Source: Mesocentrotus franciscanus
Taxonomy: Eukaryota; Echinodermata; Echinoidea; Camarodonta; Strongylocentrotidae
Direction of reading: 5' to 3'
Length of the DNA stretch: 64,000 nt
Assembly (NCBI GenBank): GCA_037976565.1
Contig: CP137666.1
Coordinates: 54,277,271-54,341,270 of the forward strand
Every line of letters starts with the position of its first letter. Positions within the stretch are counted from its first letter, which is position 1. Below the pieces are notes generated by a model. That model did not search any database and was not told where the DNA came from. It was given only the letters and a program-made list of their open reading frames with translations. Of the stretch, positions 22,101-37,100 are shown in pieces. A program made the position numbers and the translations under genes.

Positions 22101-25100
22101 ATATTTAAAAGTAAGTGTTTCAAAAATAATTATTATTTTACTCTTGTTTGTTTTGTACATGTGTAGGATGTGTGCTTGTTGCATTAAACATTATGATTTA
22201 TGTCCACATTTTTGTGATAATTTAGCGTGAAAACAACTGACAGATTTGGCAAACCTTCAGACATCCTACAAATACCTAAATAAAGTTTTAAGAATTCCAT
22301 CGAATGGATCTATCTCCGTGATCAAATTGAATTTTCTGACTCCTTTCGTACCACAATATTTTCCTAACACACCAGTGTAAGAACATATCCCATATTGTAG
22401 GAAGTTGCTTCTGTACAGTTGTACTGTTTGTGAGGTTGTTTGTCATTGTCATTGGTACCTTAAAGGTACTATGTCCCATTTGCAGGCCCCAAAAATAAAA
22501 AAGTTAAATTCCAATGGCATTTGAAAGACAATACTAATTTAGAACTTCCCTTAAAAAGGGGCTTGAAAATGTCTTTAAGTGGGAATCGACTTAGGAGCTA
22601 TAGAGCCAGTAAGTAATAGTCTGATTTTTCAGACCATTGTACCGAATGGTCGTACGTTTTATGCTGCGCAAAGATTCAATTAGTTTAATTTTGGCCATTA
22701 CAAGAAGTGGGTTATTGATGTAGACAAATGCTCATGTACCCTTTACAGCTCATTTTATGTATGTTATTACAAAGATGAAAATATGCCAGTCAGTCACTCA
22801 ATAGTGTCTGACAGTGAAGTCTAGCAAGTAAACGGGTTTCCTTGCATAATTTGAATATTAGGACACTGCTAGCGTTTAAATTTTACAGATAGGATATACA
22901 TGACATATTCATAATTCCTGCAAAGTTCTACAGAATTTGATGTTGGCTGCAAAAGGGACATAGTATCTTTAAGCTATATAAAGTCACTTTTTTACTTTGA
23001 ATTTTTTTTTATTTGACTTTATTTTTATTTTTCTTCATCTTCAGAATTTGGTGTATTCCTTGCTGAGCTGACACTAGATAAGAATGGTGCACTTGCCATT
23101 CGACAGGTATGCAATATTTCTATCAGCTTTTTCTTATAAAGATTTTCTTATATTAGTCTTGCTTTGAAAAATTTTCATCTGCATATATAATGTTACATGA
23201 CCAAGTCTTAGATTGTTATTTTAGACAGCTTTGTAGCACTCTGGTTGAAATATATTAGGATGTTGAATTGTTGATAGCTAAATTAGAGACTAGAATGGTT
23301 TGCTCTAGATTAAATTTTATTTTATGACCTTCATTCTTTCTATTAAAAAAATGGGGGAACCAACCTTAGAAACCTATTTTGGCATAGTTTTTTTTTTTGT
23401 TGCTTGCATGAGTATGAGTTTTATCATCACCATGTTATTAAAAACTTCACAAAATTTTGCCCATTTCTTTATGACTATTTTGAGTTACAATTGCAATATC
23501 TGTAAAAGAAGCACATTGTTGATAACAAATATGTAAATTTGTGGATTATTTAAGTTTTTCGCATTGAAAATTAAATGAAGAAAGAAGCCAAATAATTTCA
23601 GTAAATAGAGCAGGAAAACAACTACATGTATGTAAGTAGTTTATGTCTACTTTTTGAGGTATTTCATTGAGGTGGTAAGTCTAACTGTTGTGATTTTCTT
23701 TTAATGCAGTTGTCATCGCTCATCCTGAAGCAGTATGTTGAGGCTCACTGGTCCCAGCACTCAGAGAAGTTTAGACCACCAGTGGCTACAGATGCAGTGA
23801 GTCACATTTTGTTTAATTCAGCATCAATACTCCCCCTCTTTCGTCTCCTTCTTCTCCTCCTTCCTGGCTTCCTATCATCATCATCATCATCATTGTTATT
23901 ATCGTCACACCACTATCATCACTGCCATCGTCAACAACTTCATCATCATCATCATCATAATCATTATCACCAACATCATTATCATCACCAACATCATCAG
24001 CTACTTCAACATTACCATCAACAGCATCATTATCATCATCATCACCATCACCATCATTATCATCACCGATATCGGAATAATGAAAATCATAATTATTGTC
24101 ATCTGTATTTTAAATCCTTTGCTACTGAAAACAGTGAGAGAGACATTACATTTTATTTGTTCAAATCAGAGTTGCCGAAAAATATGTACATTTTAATGCA
24201 ATAGTGATATAATTATTAAATTTTGTGGGGTCATTCTATTATTTTATCTTCTCATTCTTTCTCATATTATTTTAAAGGTAGGGTTTTTCAATTTACCAAT
24301 CATCTAATTCAGAGTACAAACTTCCTTTCTTGTCCAGGCCAAGGCACACATTCGCAGCCGGCTTCCTGCAGGGTTGGGAGAGTCCATCAGCAAGGTGCGT
24401 TCCAGCGTTGCCTATGCCATCTCAGCCATTGCTCACTGGGACTGGCCTGATGCCTGGCCGGACCTCTTTGGTCTCCTCATGATGATGATCACCAAGGGAG
24501 ATAGTAACGAAGTCCATGGGGCCATGAGGGTTCTTACAGGTATGATTACCAGTACAGATTAAATTGTGGGGGTGGACAGAGACCGCTTGACCTATAAATG
24601 GTCATTCCTAGTTATGATACTGTATACCCCGCTCCACCTATTGTTTTCACAGGAGGAACAGATATATATCTTCTTTCTTTTTTTCAGTGTGCATTGGCAT
24701 CCTGTTTATTTGTTTACTTTTTAATAGGGGGACATGAGCTATGGAGTCATATCGGTGTTGAGCTGTAGATATTCCTCAAAGAGAGTGTACTTGTAATGAT
24801 ATATTCAAAGTATTCAAGTGCCGATCGGCAGTAAGCTATTTGAATATTGGAGTATTAGTCCCAGGCCTAAGTTTTGAGGTATCCGTTGAGTTGAATAGAT
24901 CTTTACTAGTGGTTCAAAGAAACATCTGTAAATAAAAATCATAAGTAGAAACTGTTCTACATGTTTTGCAATACTGATTTTTCAACCTCTAATACTGTCA
25001 GTATTTGTAATATGCATTTATCAATATTTTTTTGTTTTGTTCCTAGAATTCACAAGAGAAGTTTCAGACACCCAGATGGAGCATGTAGCACCTGTCATTC

Positions 25101-28100
25101 TACCTGAAATGCATCGCATCTTTGTTCAGAGCGACACATATACGATACGAACCCGAGCCAGGGCTGTGGAGATCTTCAACACTTGTGCGACCCTAATCTA
25201 CAACATTGCCTCTATGGCAAAGGTAATATGAATATCTGAATGCAATATATGAAAATTCCAGATGGGAGGCAAGGTATTGTGATCAATTGTTAATATTGTC
25301 ATGCCCATCTTTTGATATACCTGTAGTGCTGTGTAGTTGAAAATGTTACCTTATTGGTTTAATGGGATTTGCTTTTTATCCATGGAAAATTCCATTCATT
25401 AGAATTGAGGGTTACATACATTTTGTGTTTATTTTCAATTTGACTCAACATATTTTCTTTTACAAGTTTTTAAGTTCTGGACTTTTTCATAAATAGATAC
25501 TTCTAGTATTGTTTTTTTGTAATCCGTTTTCATAATTTATTAACAATAGAATACTATTTATAGCCTTTTAAAGAATTGTTTGATAAATTTCAGAATTGCA
25601 TATTACAAGTTGTAGAATAATCACTTGCTAAAGTATGAATTAGTTGATTGGATTCAGTATATATTACTCTCTCAGAGATTGCAAATAATGGAATCATGAT
25701 CGCTGTATTAAAGTGATTGTTGAATGTAATAAGTGTGGTACATTTAAAATTATAGATAATTACTTAAAACTCGAGCTTTTCTGTTTCAACTGATTCAATG
25801 CATGCATTTCCTTTCACATTGACAGGGAGCAGCCAAGAAGTTGTTATATCCAGTCTTGAATGGTTTCATGGAGGAGTTTGTGAAGGCATTGACTGTGACA
25901 GATAGCGCTGTATTGGATAGTGGTCTCAAGAAAGAAATCATTAAGGTGAGATGATAGTGACATCATAGGGGGAGGGAGAGACAGACAGATATACAGACAG
26001 ACATAGAATATTGTTTTTACAAACCTCTATTTTTATCCAAAGCTGATTATTTATATTTTGTTTTAAATGCCAAGGGTCAATTCCATGAAATATGTCCTGT
26101 ATTACAAACATATAAGTTTCTTATCCTTGTTCTTGGTATGACCATTGGCTAAATGTATTAATACCAGAAATAACTAATATTCATCAAGAGATTTCTCAAT
26201 TTTGATTCAATGAACAAAGAAAAACCCTTCCCATCAAGACACATTGCACTGAATCACCCCATCGATACAAAACTCAATTTATCATAATCAATACAAATAT
26301 ATTTGTCCACAAAAATAAGATGCAGTGCCATGGACTTGTGTGTTTATTCTGCATGTACATGTAGGCCTATATTGATTTATATTGTCTAAAACGTCTGGTT
26401 GTCAGAACTTCTTTTCAATATGTGTACATTAAAATTGTATTTGACATATTGTACAACATAGGATTGTATATTTATTTATTTATTTATTTATTGGGGTATA
26501 AAAAAAAACATTGTACATGGCAGCCTAGCGGCTGAATTGAATACAATTTACATTAGTAATAACAGTAGAATACTGCACAAAAGACAATAGTATTAAAAGT
26601 CATTAAAAATAGTACATTCATAACAAAACAATAGGTACACGTTATTCAAAGAATATTGATGGTGGGATAACGGAAGTGGGTAATGGATGTGAACAAAATA
26701 AAGGTTTTATGATATTCATAGGATGAATATATTGTTGAATAGAGTAAAGTAAAGTATGATCAGTGCTAAAAGAAATAATCTATTTTGCATGCTTCACAGT
26801 AGGCCTATAGTCCCATGGGTGCAAGGTACATGTATGGAGAACAAAAGGGACATATAATTCACCTAAGTTGAATGGAGAGTGAAATTATAGTTTCACTTTC
26901 CATTATTGGCAGATAGTGATGATGTGTAATGCAATATTGAGAAACATAGAATCAATATATAAAAAAAACATGTATCTTCAGTATATAATTTAAATTTTTT
27001 TATTTAAGCACATCTATAAGCTAGCAATTTAATTTAATTGACGTATATGCTTAGCCTTTAAGAACGAGAGATCTGTTTAGCAATCAATTTGTCATTACAT
27101 TATTCCATTTCTGAATTGAGTAACCTCACAATGAAGGGCAGTGCGCTCTTTCTATAGCGCTCATTTTTGCATTTGATTTCTGAATAGTGATTAGCGTTGC
27201 GCAAGTTACGGGAAGTGCGAGAAGCTCGAGTAGGAGGGAGCCAGTGATGGAATGGGGACGTTTCCTTTGTGAGGTTACTCGCAAATTTCAGTGTCAACTT
27301 TTCCCTTCTCTCCTCCAGAGTGGGAAGGTCAAGAACAGTGAGGGCATCATTGTAACTCGTGTATCTTTGGCCAAGCATGAGGCAACACGCTCGTTTTTGA
27401 ATTCTCTCTATGAGTTTCTTGTCTGCCCGAGTCAAGCCCGAATGCCAAACAGGCATATAAAGGAGACTTCAAATTTTGGAAATGAATATGATTCATTCAG
27501 TACAAAAGCATGACAAATAAGTGTGTACATTAGCAGAAATAGACTGATTGAATTTGTTTGCTGATCTCCTGTCTATCTGATCAGGCACTGACGGTGATAG
27601 TGAAGTGTTTCCCTAGTCAGATTGCCAAGTCCATGCCAGCTGTACTCCAGGCAACATGGAAGACTCTCACAGACAGCGCTGACACCTATGTTAGGACTGT
27701 CATCAACGATACTGAAGAAGCGGATGATCCTGTTGATTCAGATGGTAAAGATTTGTCCATTTTATGACATATGACAAAAACTTCTTCTCAGTCCATATCG
27801 TAAACTAACAAAATTCTTAACTTCAACCCTGGACCTAATACATCCCACCGCCTTGTCTGCGGTCATCTTCCCAACACCTTCTTCACCAAAACTTTGGAAC
27901 GCTTTCCCAGTGTCGCTACGCTCCATGACTGATGTTGAAGTTTTAAAGAGAGCGCTGAAAACTCACCTTTTTGATGAATGTTTCTATTAATTATGTAAAC
28001 ATTGTACATTGTAAAGCGCTTTGAGAGGGCCTGCAGTCCTGAAATGCGCTATAAAAGAACAAACTATTATTATTATTATAATACTATACCTAACCCTAAC

Positions 28101-31100
28101 CCAAAACCGTACCTTACACCCTGTTGCAATCAACCCGAAATTTCCTATATCTGTCATGAAATAAACTCGAAGCAATTGTTGCATGAGCAAATCTTGAGTC
28201 ACTGATTTGTCTCATAAATTTTTCTCTATAGAACTGTAAGTGTTTGATCAAGTATGTTCTTTTGAACACAGTTTCTACTGATAATCAGTCTCACCCAGCT
28301 ATTGTCAATATTGTCTGATTGCTGGGGCAAGGAATTGACAGTTAAATTCAGTTTAATTGAATGAATGATTTGATTAAGTGAAATTAATTCAATGGATTAA
28401 TCAATTGAATTCATAGGTTAGTTACGGTAAAGAAGAATGTGCTAATTGTAATTAAGTGTCGCCTTGAAAACAAAGTTTTCATTCTTTTTTCTTTATTGTA
28501 TTTTTTTTTTCCTTCAGGTGAAGTGTTAGGCTTTGAGAACCTTGTATTCAGTATATTTGACTTTGTATCTGCCATGATTGACTCGCCCAAGTTCCGAGGG
28601 ACTGTACGTAAGCTGTGTGATGAGCTTCTCTACTATGTGGTTCTTTACATGCAGATCACAGAAGAACAGGTATGTTGACAAATATTTTGGAGCCATTTGG
28701 AAAGCTTACCGGTCAGACTATTGAGTAATGATGTCAGAATCCTGAGTTTTCATACAATGAAATAGGAGATGATTGTGAATTAGGTCTGTGCCATATCAAA
28801 AAGGTATTTACCTGTCAAGAACCCTGAGGTATATGTGTATACAAATAATCTTCAAATTTAGTCTACTTATTAATTTTCTATTTCTTGCAGTAGTTTATTT
28901 ATGATAACACAATGCAGTTTTCTTATCATGCAGGTGTATGTAGCTCATCACATCTACTTTCTAGTAATTTTGCCTTTCTCTTTTGATAGTACAAATTCAT
29001 CCTGTCTCTATTTTATTTTCTCTCCCATGATGCGTAGGTTTACCAGTGGACAGCAGATCCCAATCAGTTTGTTGAAGATGAAGACGATGATACTTTTTCA
29101 TACAGTGTACGGATCTCAGCGCAAGATCTACTTTTGGTGAGCATTGGACAATGGCTGTCATGTTTTGTAAATATGTGGAGAGAAGATCGGTTTCTTCTTT
29201 TATTTTTTTTGTTTTCAAATCATCTTCCATAATATTCCTTATTTCATCATTTGCAGAAGATGAAACCTGCTTTCCAACATCATTCATTGGATAACTATGT
29301 TATTTGATGTTTTGGCAATAGTAGTCATCATTGTCTCTTAGCACTGTGTAAAGATTAGAAATACATAAATGGGGGCTTCTTGATATAAAGTTTTGCAATT
29401 ATTTTTAACTCCAATTAATAACAAAGTTACAATTTGCTCTATCGGTTACAGAATTTCAATTGGTATCAATTATGATTTGAGATGCTTGGAACTCTTGCAA
29501 CTGTATATGAGACATGGCCCAGGGTGTGGGATATGAAGTATTAGATTTCCTTCGCATTTTGCATATCATTTTATAAACTATCAGTTTAATAGTTAATTCC
29601 CACGCACTCTACTTATTTCACATTTGTTGTATTTGTGTATCTGTTAGTCCTTAGGTAGTGAGTTTCCTCAGGAAACCTCACATGGTTTGATGGCAGCACT
29701 AGACAGACATCTACAAGAGGCTGAGCAAGCAAAGAGTCAAGGACATAATTATTGGTTAGTCAAAATATTCATTAGTCATGCATTCTTTAACCTCTAGGTT
29801 ATTTTATATAGATTCAGAAATTATAGGCTGGTACTACTACCACCTAGTTGATTGAATCCAATGTTACTAAGATGAGCAGTTAATCTCATGTGGTGCTATA
29901 CAATTCTGAATTGCTGTGACCATAGAATATAGCCCCAAAGAGTAGAAAATGGAGTGTGTTAAGTGATGTCTTGCTCGATAATACTGACGTTTAATTTGGG
30001 AATAATCCCAGATAGATGTTATCTGAGTTTGCATTGTGTTTCGTCTCACCCACCAAAGGGTGAAGTCAAGACTAGGAGATCCAAATGGCTCCATCGTCTG
30101 TCACATACGTTAAAATTAACCTGAAAGACTCTCTTGTGACAACTAATTTGGGAATCGTTCATCCTGTTATGACCAAACTTGGGTCAGATCATTTGAGGTT
30201 AAATGTTGTAGCTTAAGTTTTACCCACAAGACTCTCTTATGACATTGTTTCAGGTGAAACCATATTTGTGTCAGAGATGTGGTGACATTCATGTGCTTTG
30301 GGTACAGGTGGGCAAGACATAGTCTAGCTATTGCCTTGTTCAATAACTTGACGATATTACGGTTTGATTTCTATTCACGTCATCCTCATATTTTAATATA
30401 ATTTATTCATGCAAGGGGCTATCCATTAAGCTCTTAAATAATTCATTTTAAATGTTTCTCTGTTCTTTATTTATAGGTGGAAGGTGCATGAAGCCTGTTT
30501 ACTAGGGTTAGGTTCTATCAAGTCTCTCATCATAGACAAAGTAGGCAAGGGCAAACTGACATTCAACTTGCCTCGATTCCTTACAACAATAGTTCTAGAA
30601 GATCTTCAGCAAACTGGTAAGAATTCTTTGGGAAACTATTTCTTTCATGTGATGTATACTTTACAAAGATTTTGTTGCCATATATTGATAGTTTAACAGG
30701 GATAACATTTATCATTGTGAATTTTATTTTTGTCTGTTTCAGGTATTGGATTGCTGAGATTTTATCTTAGGATAAGGGTTGGGGTCGATCAGGACACTAT
30801 CCATGACATTACTGCGTGCATCAATGATATAATTAATTCTGTAGTATATCTTATGATTATTTCATATCTTGAAATTCATATCTTGACACTTTATGAAAAG
30901 AAATTACTTTTCCAAACTTGGTATGGTATTGCATGATAGGTTGAATGTAAAATAAGTTGTTTTATTTTACGATACATTGGTAATTTAATGGTCATTTAAA
31001 TTCTCTCTCTCTCTCTGCACCGTAGTATCACCATTTTTATTAGGCAGAGCATTATGGATGGCAAGTAGATATTCACAAGCTATGACGCCAGAGTTAGTTC

Positions 31101-34100
31101 AAAGGTGATATTCTTTATCTCTTCTCTCTTTTTTAAAATTGTAATTGTGCTATTAATACATATTGCAGCGTCTACACACAAACCCATAGAGCAATATTTT
31201 ATTCACCATAATAATGGATAATAATGTCATGCATGTTTTGCTTTTCAAGAATAATTATATCTCAAAAAGAATGATAAAACTACATTAATATTCATATAAT
31301 TATGTGTTTCTTGTTGTATGATTTTGAAAGATACAATACAATATATTAAGATTTGGTGAGAAGTTTAAAGTGAAAATGTATGTTATTTCTAAAGTATGTG
31401 TGAAATTACTAAAAAACAATGCAGGACACCTAGACTGCTATTTATTAAAATAAAATAAAACTTGGAGATCTACATGAGCTTTTAACTTTGTCTGATCTGA
31501 GTAGTATGAAAGAATTAAGCAGAAACAAATACAAATAAAATGAACCATTCCTCAACTTCAAAGAATCATAATAAAATCCTGGAATATCCTATGCATTTCT
31601 AGATTTAAAGAAAGCTCCAAGCTGTAGTCACGACCGCACACTCTAGTCTCTTCTCTCCTCCCTCAGTTTCTTACAATTCACAGTGACCGGTCTACATGAG
31701 CCCCACCCTCCTTCAGTAAGGATATCTGCAGTGCGTGCCATCTATGGATTCTGTGAGCACCTCAAGGGAGCTAACAGTACTTCTATCTTGATTCCATTCT
31801 TAACACCCATCATGGAGGGTCTGGTACAGCTGGCTACATGCTCTCAGTTCGGCTCAGACATCCTCTCCCTTGTCTTGGAGACAGTTAGCATCGTACTTAC
31901 AGTAAGTACCTAGCATAGAAATACATCTTCCATGTTCTAGAGTTCATTGTAACAAGTTATATGAGCAGGCAAAATTCAGAATTTTCGGATTACTTATCTT
32001 TATGCTTTACTTATACCTAACTTTACTTTGAATTTATACAGTGAAATGTTCTGCGAGCTGAGATGGACTGAAACCAGGGTATTGAAATATGCAATGCACT
32101 TGTAGGGTGCATAGAGGCATTTGTACAGGAAAAGGTTTTTAACAAATCAAAAAAAAATCAATCAATCAATTAAGTGTTATCCTTTGGGACCTGTAGAGCA
32201 AAGTACAGGTTTCTGGGTGTCTCATTCTAAACATTGGGGCTGTGATGAATTATTAAACCACGAAATATGGTTTCATTCGTATAGAATATATGCATTTCTG
32301 GTGATCTTGAAACTAATTTATCATGTGCTTGGTCTGTGATGGCATCAGCATCAAGGAAAAGCTTGAATGGGTAGCACTTTACTGAAAATAATTTGACCCT
32401 GAACTGTTGATTTTGCTTTGTAGATAGATGACACTTTTACAGCACAGTGTGAGAGTCGGGTCACTCCTCTGGCAAATGCAGTCTTCCTCAAGTATAGTCA
32501 AGGTCAGTAGCTCCTTAACCTCCAGGATAGTACAGATAAAAATTACTTTCATAAAATAGATAGTGTTTGGGACATGCGTTACTAGCAGTACTGATTCCAA
32601 ACAAGCAGTTCTGAAATCTTAACAGACAAGTTGGACATGTTCAATATCAGATAAAATTGCCCATGAAGACAAGTGTCACTGATTCACACCAGTCTTCTGA
32701 TTGCCTTTCAATTGATACCACTCTCCCCCATGTAGGAAGAAAGAAGCGAGAGGAAAAGGCAAGTATGTTTTTTGTAAGGGAGGGAGGCTTCAGTCATTTA
32801 TTCATTTTCATAAATGAAACTCTATTTGCTGATTCAATATATGCCTACTTGTGTTTGCCTTTCAGACCCCTTATTAATATCCTTAGTTCAAGACATCTAC
32901 AAAGAGCTGTGTCGGAACCCAGCGTGTTCACAACAGCTTCAAGAACGCTTAATACCAACGCTCCTAAGTATCTTCAACGCTGCCTCTGACAAAGTTCCCA
33001 TGGGCATTCAGTCAGTAAGTTTGCTTTCACCTTTCTTTGTGAAATACATGTATAGGATGGAATGACCCCATTCAGTGTTGAGTTTCCATGCTTGATTTTG
33101 ATAGTGTATTTCTGGTGATCCATCATTTTCTCTGGTGACCATTGCTCAGTACTTGTTGCATCAAAAGTTTAGGGTTAGGGTTAAGGATGCAATTGAGTTT
33201 GAGGTAAGGTTTAGAGCTAGGGTTCGGTACAGCGTTTAGTCCGTGGTTAAAGTTAGGAATTTGGTTATTCCAGAAAATTCCCATGGAGCAATTGTCGCAG
33301 GAGCATGTGTCATGCAAACATATTCTTACATGGAACATGGTAACTTGAGAATTGGGTCACTGTTCTCTGGGCCAATTGTGATTTGGTAATCCTTTTTTTA
33401 TTAATACTTGTTTTGTTTAGATGCTGCTTATGAGTATCGGCTTGCATGGTGATGTAGATATACAGTAGGCTTGCAGTTGCACCATGTCAGAGAGAGGGAG
33501 GATTGGGGAGTCCTGAAAAGGACTGTTAGTGTAGTCTTGAAAAAGACTGTATGTTATCTTTCGCTTAAGCTCACTTAAGCTCACGCACGCCAGCTACTCC
33601 CCACTCCTGACGACGGATAGTCAACCCGTTTGAAACGTCGAGCCACTCCTACCATCCATCCTTTCCAACAGGCGCTATGGTTCTCCTTAGAACTATAAGC
33701 TAAGAAAAATAACCAACAGTCTTTTTCAAGACTACACCAACAGTCCTTTTCAGGACTACACACACTCAAGAAAGAAAGATTACCGAGTCCTTTTCAGGAC
33801 TCCCCAATCCTCCCTCTCTCTCTCACATGGTGCAACCGCAAGCCTACTGTATATTGTTTTGTTTAGTTTACAGCAGGAAGTCTGTAGCAATAATTTGTTT
33901 AATTCTTATGTTTTACTTCAAGCTCTTTGAGATTTGCAATTCAGAAAAAAAAACAATATTGGGTATTTGTTAGTCAGAAGGAAAAAGATGTTGGATACTC
34001 AGCCTACGTGGTTTTTCAATATAGAAGCAGATGAAATTTTAAAATGAAAAAACATCAACATTGTGGTGTTTTTTTATAAATTAAATCAAGGTCGCATTGA

Positions 34101-37100
34101 CATTGCTAACAAGTATCAGATTTGAAGAAAAAAACTGTTTGGTCATATATTTAATGAGATCGAATGTGTTTTTCTTTGCTTGCAGGCTGCTATTGACATC
34201 TTGTGTACAATAGTTAGGAGCTCTCCTGTCCCTCTCTCAGACCTTCTAATGAAACAGGCTTTTCCAGCTGTAGCTCACTGTACTCTCAGAGCAGATGACA
34301 GTGCTGTTATGCAGGTATTGCAATATTTGTTGTTGGTGAATTTTTGAAACTTAAATCTTACTCTTTTACATGGTAGAAGAAAGTTAAAAAAATTATCAAA
34401 TTTTAATACTTTGATCGTTATTTATATTGAAGAAAATGGTCTAAACTGTTGTTGAACACTCTACACAGCTCTTTCCTAAATAAATTTCATTTTGTTGCAA
34501 TCTTCAAGGAAAAGACAAATTGAATGAAATGCTACACATATCCAACTGCACAAGAGAGATTTCAACGCCTTATCCTGTTGGCTTGTTAGGAAGAAATGAT
34601 ATAATAATAGCATAGAAAACATTATATTCCATTGGATAAAAATCCTACGACAGTCTCGCTCTTTTTAGCCTTGGAAGGGATTGTCGGATTGTAGCCATTT
34701 CATTTTTAAAAAAACATTTGCTTTCTTGCAGAGTGGTGGTGAGTGCATGCGAGGCTACATCTCTGTGTCACTAGACCAGGTTCAAGCATGGCGTGACGAG
34801 CCTGGCAACAGCGGCACCTACTATGTCTGTCAGGTGATATCTAGGTTACTCAGTCCTCAGACGTCGGAGTATACAGCCTCGTACGTCGGCCGTCTTGTGG
34901 CCATGTTGATATCTAGAGCAGGGAACACACTTGGTGATGACCAGGACTTGATTCTGAGAGCTGTCCTGAGCAAGATGCAGGTTGCAGAGACATTAAGCGT
35001 TACACAGGTAAGGCTGTGTACTCTCTATCATGTGGCGGTGTTTAGTGAGACTGATGAATACTAAGTGGAGAACTCTCAGGTATCTTACCTGTTCATCAGC
35101 TCTGTTGAAGCCAGGGTTTATTTCTCCAAGACCTTAAGGCATGGTGTGATTTTTTTTCATTTGTTTTTTGGAGGGGGAGGGGTTCATTTATATCAATTTT
35201 GATATCTTTTTTTCACGCAGTATTTAATCTGGACATCCTGTAGACTTTTTGGTGTATCATTATTCTATTTTCTATAAAACATGACCAATTTAATAATCAT
35301 TGCATTATATTTTTCTCTTTGGTGTGTCACTGTATCTTTGTCTATCTTTCTTTTCATTTTCTCTCTCTGGATTGTCTCTTTTTCCCTCCCTCCCTCCCTC
35401 CCCATCTCCTATTCCCTTCTCTCTCCCTCTCTCTCCTCTCTCTTTTCTTTCTCTCTCTCTCTCTCTTTTATTGTTTATTTTATGACCATCAGTCTCTGAT
35501 AATGGTCTTTGCCCATCTGATGCACACAAGACTAGAAGATGTCCTAGAATTCTTAGTCAATGTTCCTGGACCAACAGGCAAACCAGCGCTACATTATGTA
35601 CTCACAGACTGGGTGGCTAGGCAGATCATGTTCTATGGAGCCTATGATAGCAAAATCAGGTAAACCCATCACATCCTGTGAGCTGTGCAAAAGCATACAT
35701 TCAAAAGTGTGAGAAAAATGTGGTAGGATGAGAGATTTTTTTCATACTGTCATATTTTGTATGAGGTGAACACTTTACTAACTTCATCTTTATTGCAAAG
35801 GGGCAACTGTCTTTTTGTTTGAGGGGAGAGGGGGACATCCCATTGAAATGCATGATATAGAATTAACACTCAATTCAATGGAATGTCCATGAACTTAGAT
35901 GTATGATGGTTTCAGAAACCAGCCCCTGGTGATCAGTAGTCAAGTTCCCTTTGGTAGAGGTTTCAGGGAGAAATCTAACTCAAGATATACCAAATGGTTG
36001 TCTTTATGAACACATGGTTGCTGAAGCTGTTTGACTGTGTGTGTGTTATGCATTTTATCATCTTCAGTATTGTGTTTTCCTCTGCATGTATAGCTGTTTG
36101 TGTTTAAAGTTCAGAAATACGCAAAAAGAACCCAAAAGTCTGTTAGAAATTGGATCTTCTCTCAGCATATGACAGCAGATTTATAAAAAGTTTGTTTTTC
36201 TTTCAGCATCATGGCATTAGGAAAGCTCTTAGAACATGCCATCACCACCAATGATGCAAGACTTCATGGCATCATGGTTCGAGGAGATCAAGTCTTCACA
36301 CCAGGAGAGGGTATCAGGACGAGGTCAAAAGCTGCTCAAAGTAAGAAAATGTTCCATAAGCAGAGCTCCACACTCATTTTTTCCCCTGGAGTTCTAAAGC
36401 TAAATGTTGGAAATCCGTTTTCACTTGGTCCATTTCTAATTTGGGGGTACAAATGCTATTTTAGAACTTCTTGTGTACTGGACCAATTCCATGCCCCGCA
36501 CTGTAGATTTCTCTACCAATAATAATGACCAAAATGTCTTCTTTTGATACTTTGATTTTTTTTTTAATGAAGACCGACACCTTTCCTGCAATAGTGCTAT
36601 ATTTTTCACTATGATATGGGTAGGCAAACTAATTCTATCGTAAAGTGCATAGAGAATAAATAAACAGTTGTTATGTATTATACAAATTAAACAATATTAT
36701 CAAATTATTGTTATGCCTCCGCCACCGAAGGTGGTGCCGGAGGCATCATGTTTTTGGGTTGTCCGTCCGTACGTCCGTACGTCCGTACGTCTGTACGTCC
36801 GTCCGTACGTCCGTCCCGTTTGACCGTTATCACAATATCTCAAGAACCATTTAAGATTTAAACTTAAGACTCGGGAATAGTATTTATCACCATAGGAAGA
36901 CGATCTGATTAGATTTTGGAGTACGTAGGTCAAAGGTCACAGGTCACAGAGGTCAACTTATGAAATTCCTTGTATTGAGTTTGTTAGCGCGATATCTCAA
37001 GAACCATTTGAGATTTAAACTTCAAACTTAAGGATAGTATGTATCACCATAGGAAGACGATCTGATTAGATTTTGGAGCACGTATGTCAAAGGTCAAGGG

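Noticed and set aside
23704..24204. 166-codon + strand frame rich in His
   Set aside because: It reads through IPO9 exon 3 into an ATC microsatellite in the intron; the splice donor at 23797 ends the real exon.
30742..30790. Possible extra IPO9 exon after TTTCAG ([10 protein letters not shown]...)
   Set aside because: Joining exon 11 directly to 31026 restores the conserved [11 protein letters not shown] sequence in phase; the extra segment has no counterpart in importin-9.
36765..36815. GTACGTCC short repeats considered as a CRISPR-like array
   Set aside because: Directly adjoining 8-bp repeats without spacers in a eukaryotic intron; a simple satellite inside a transposon.
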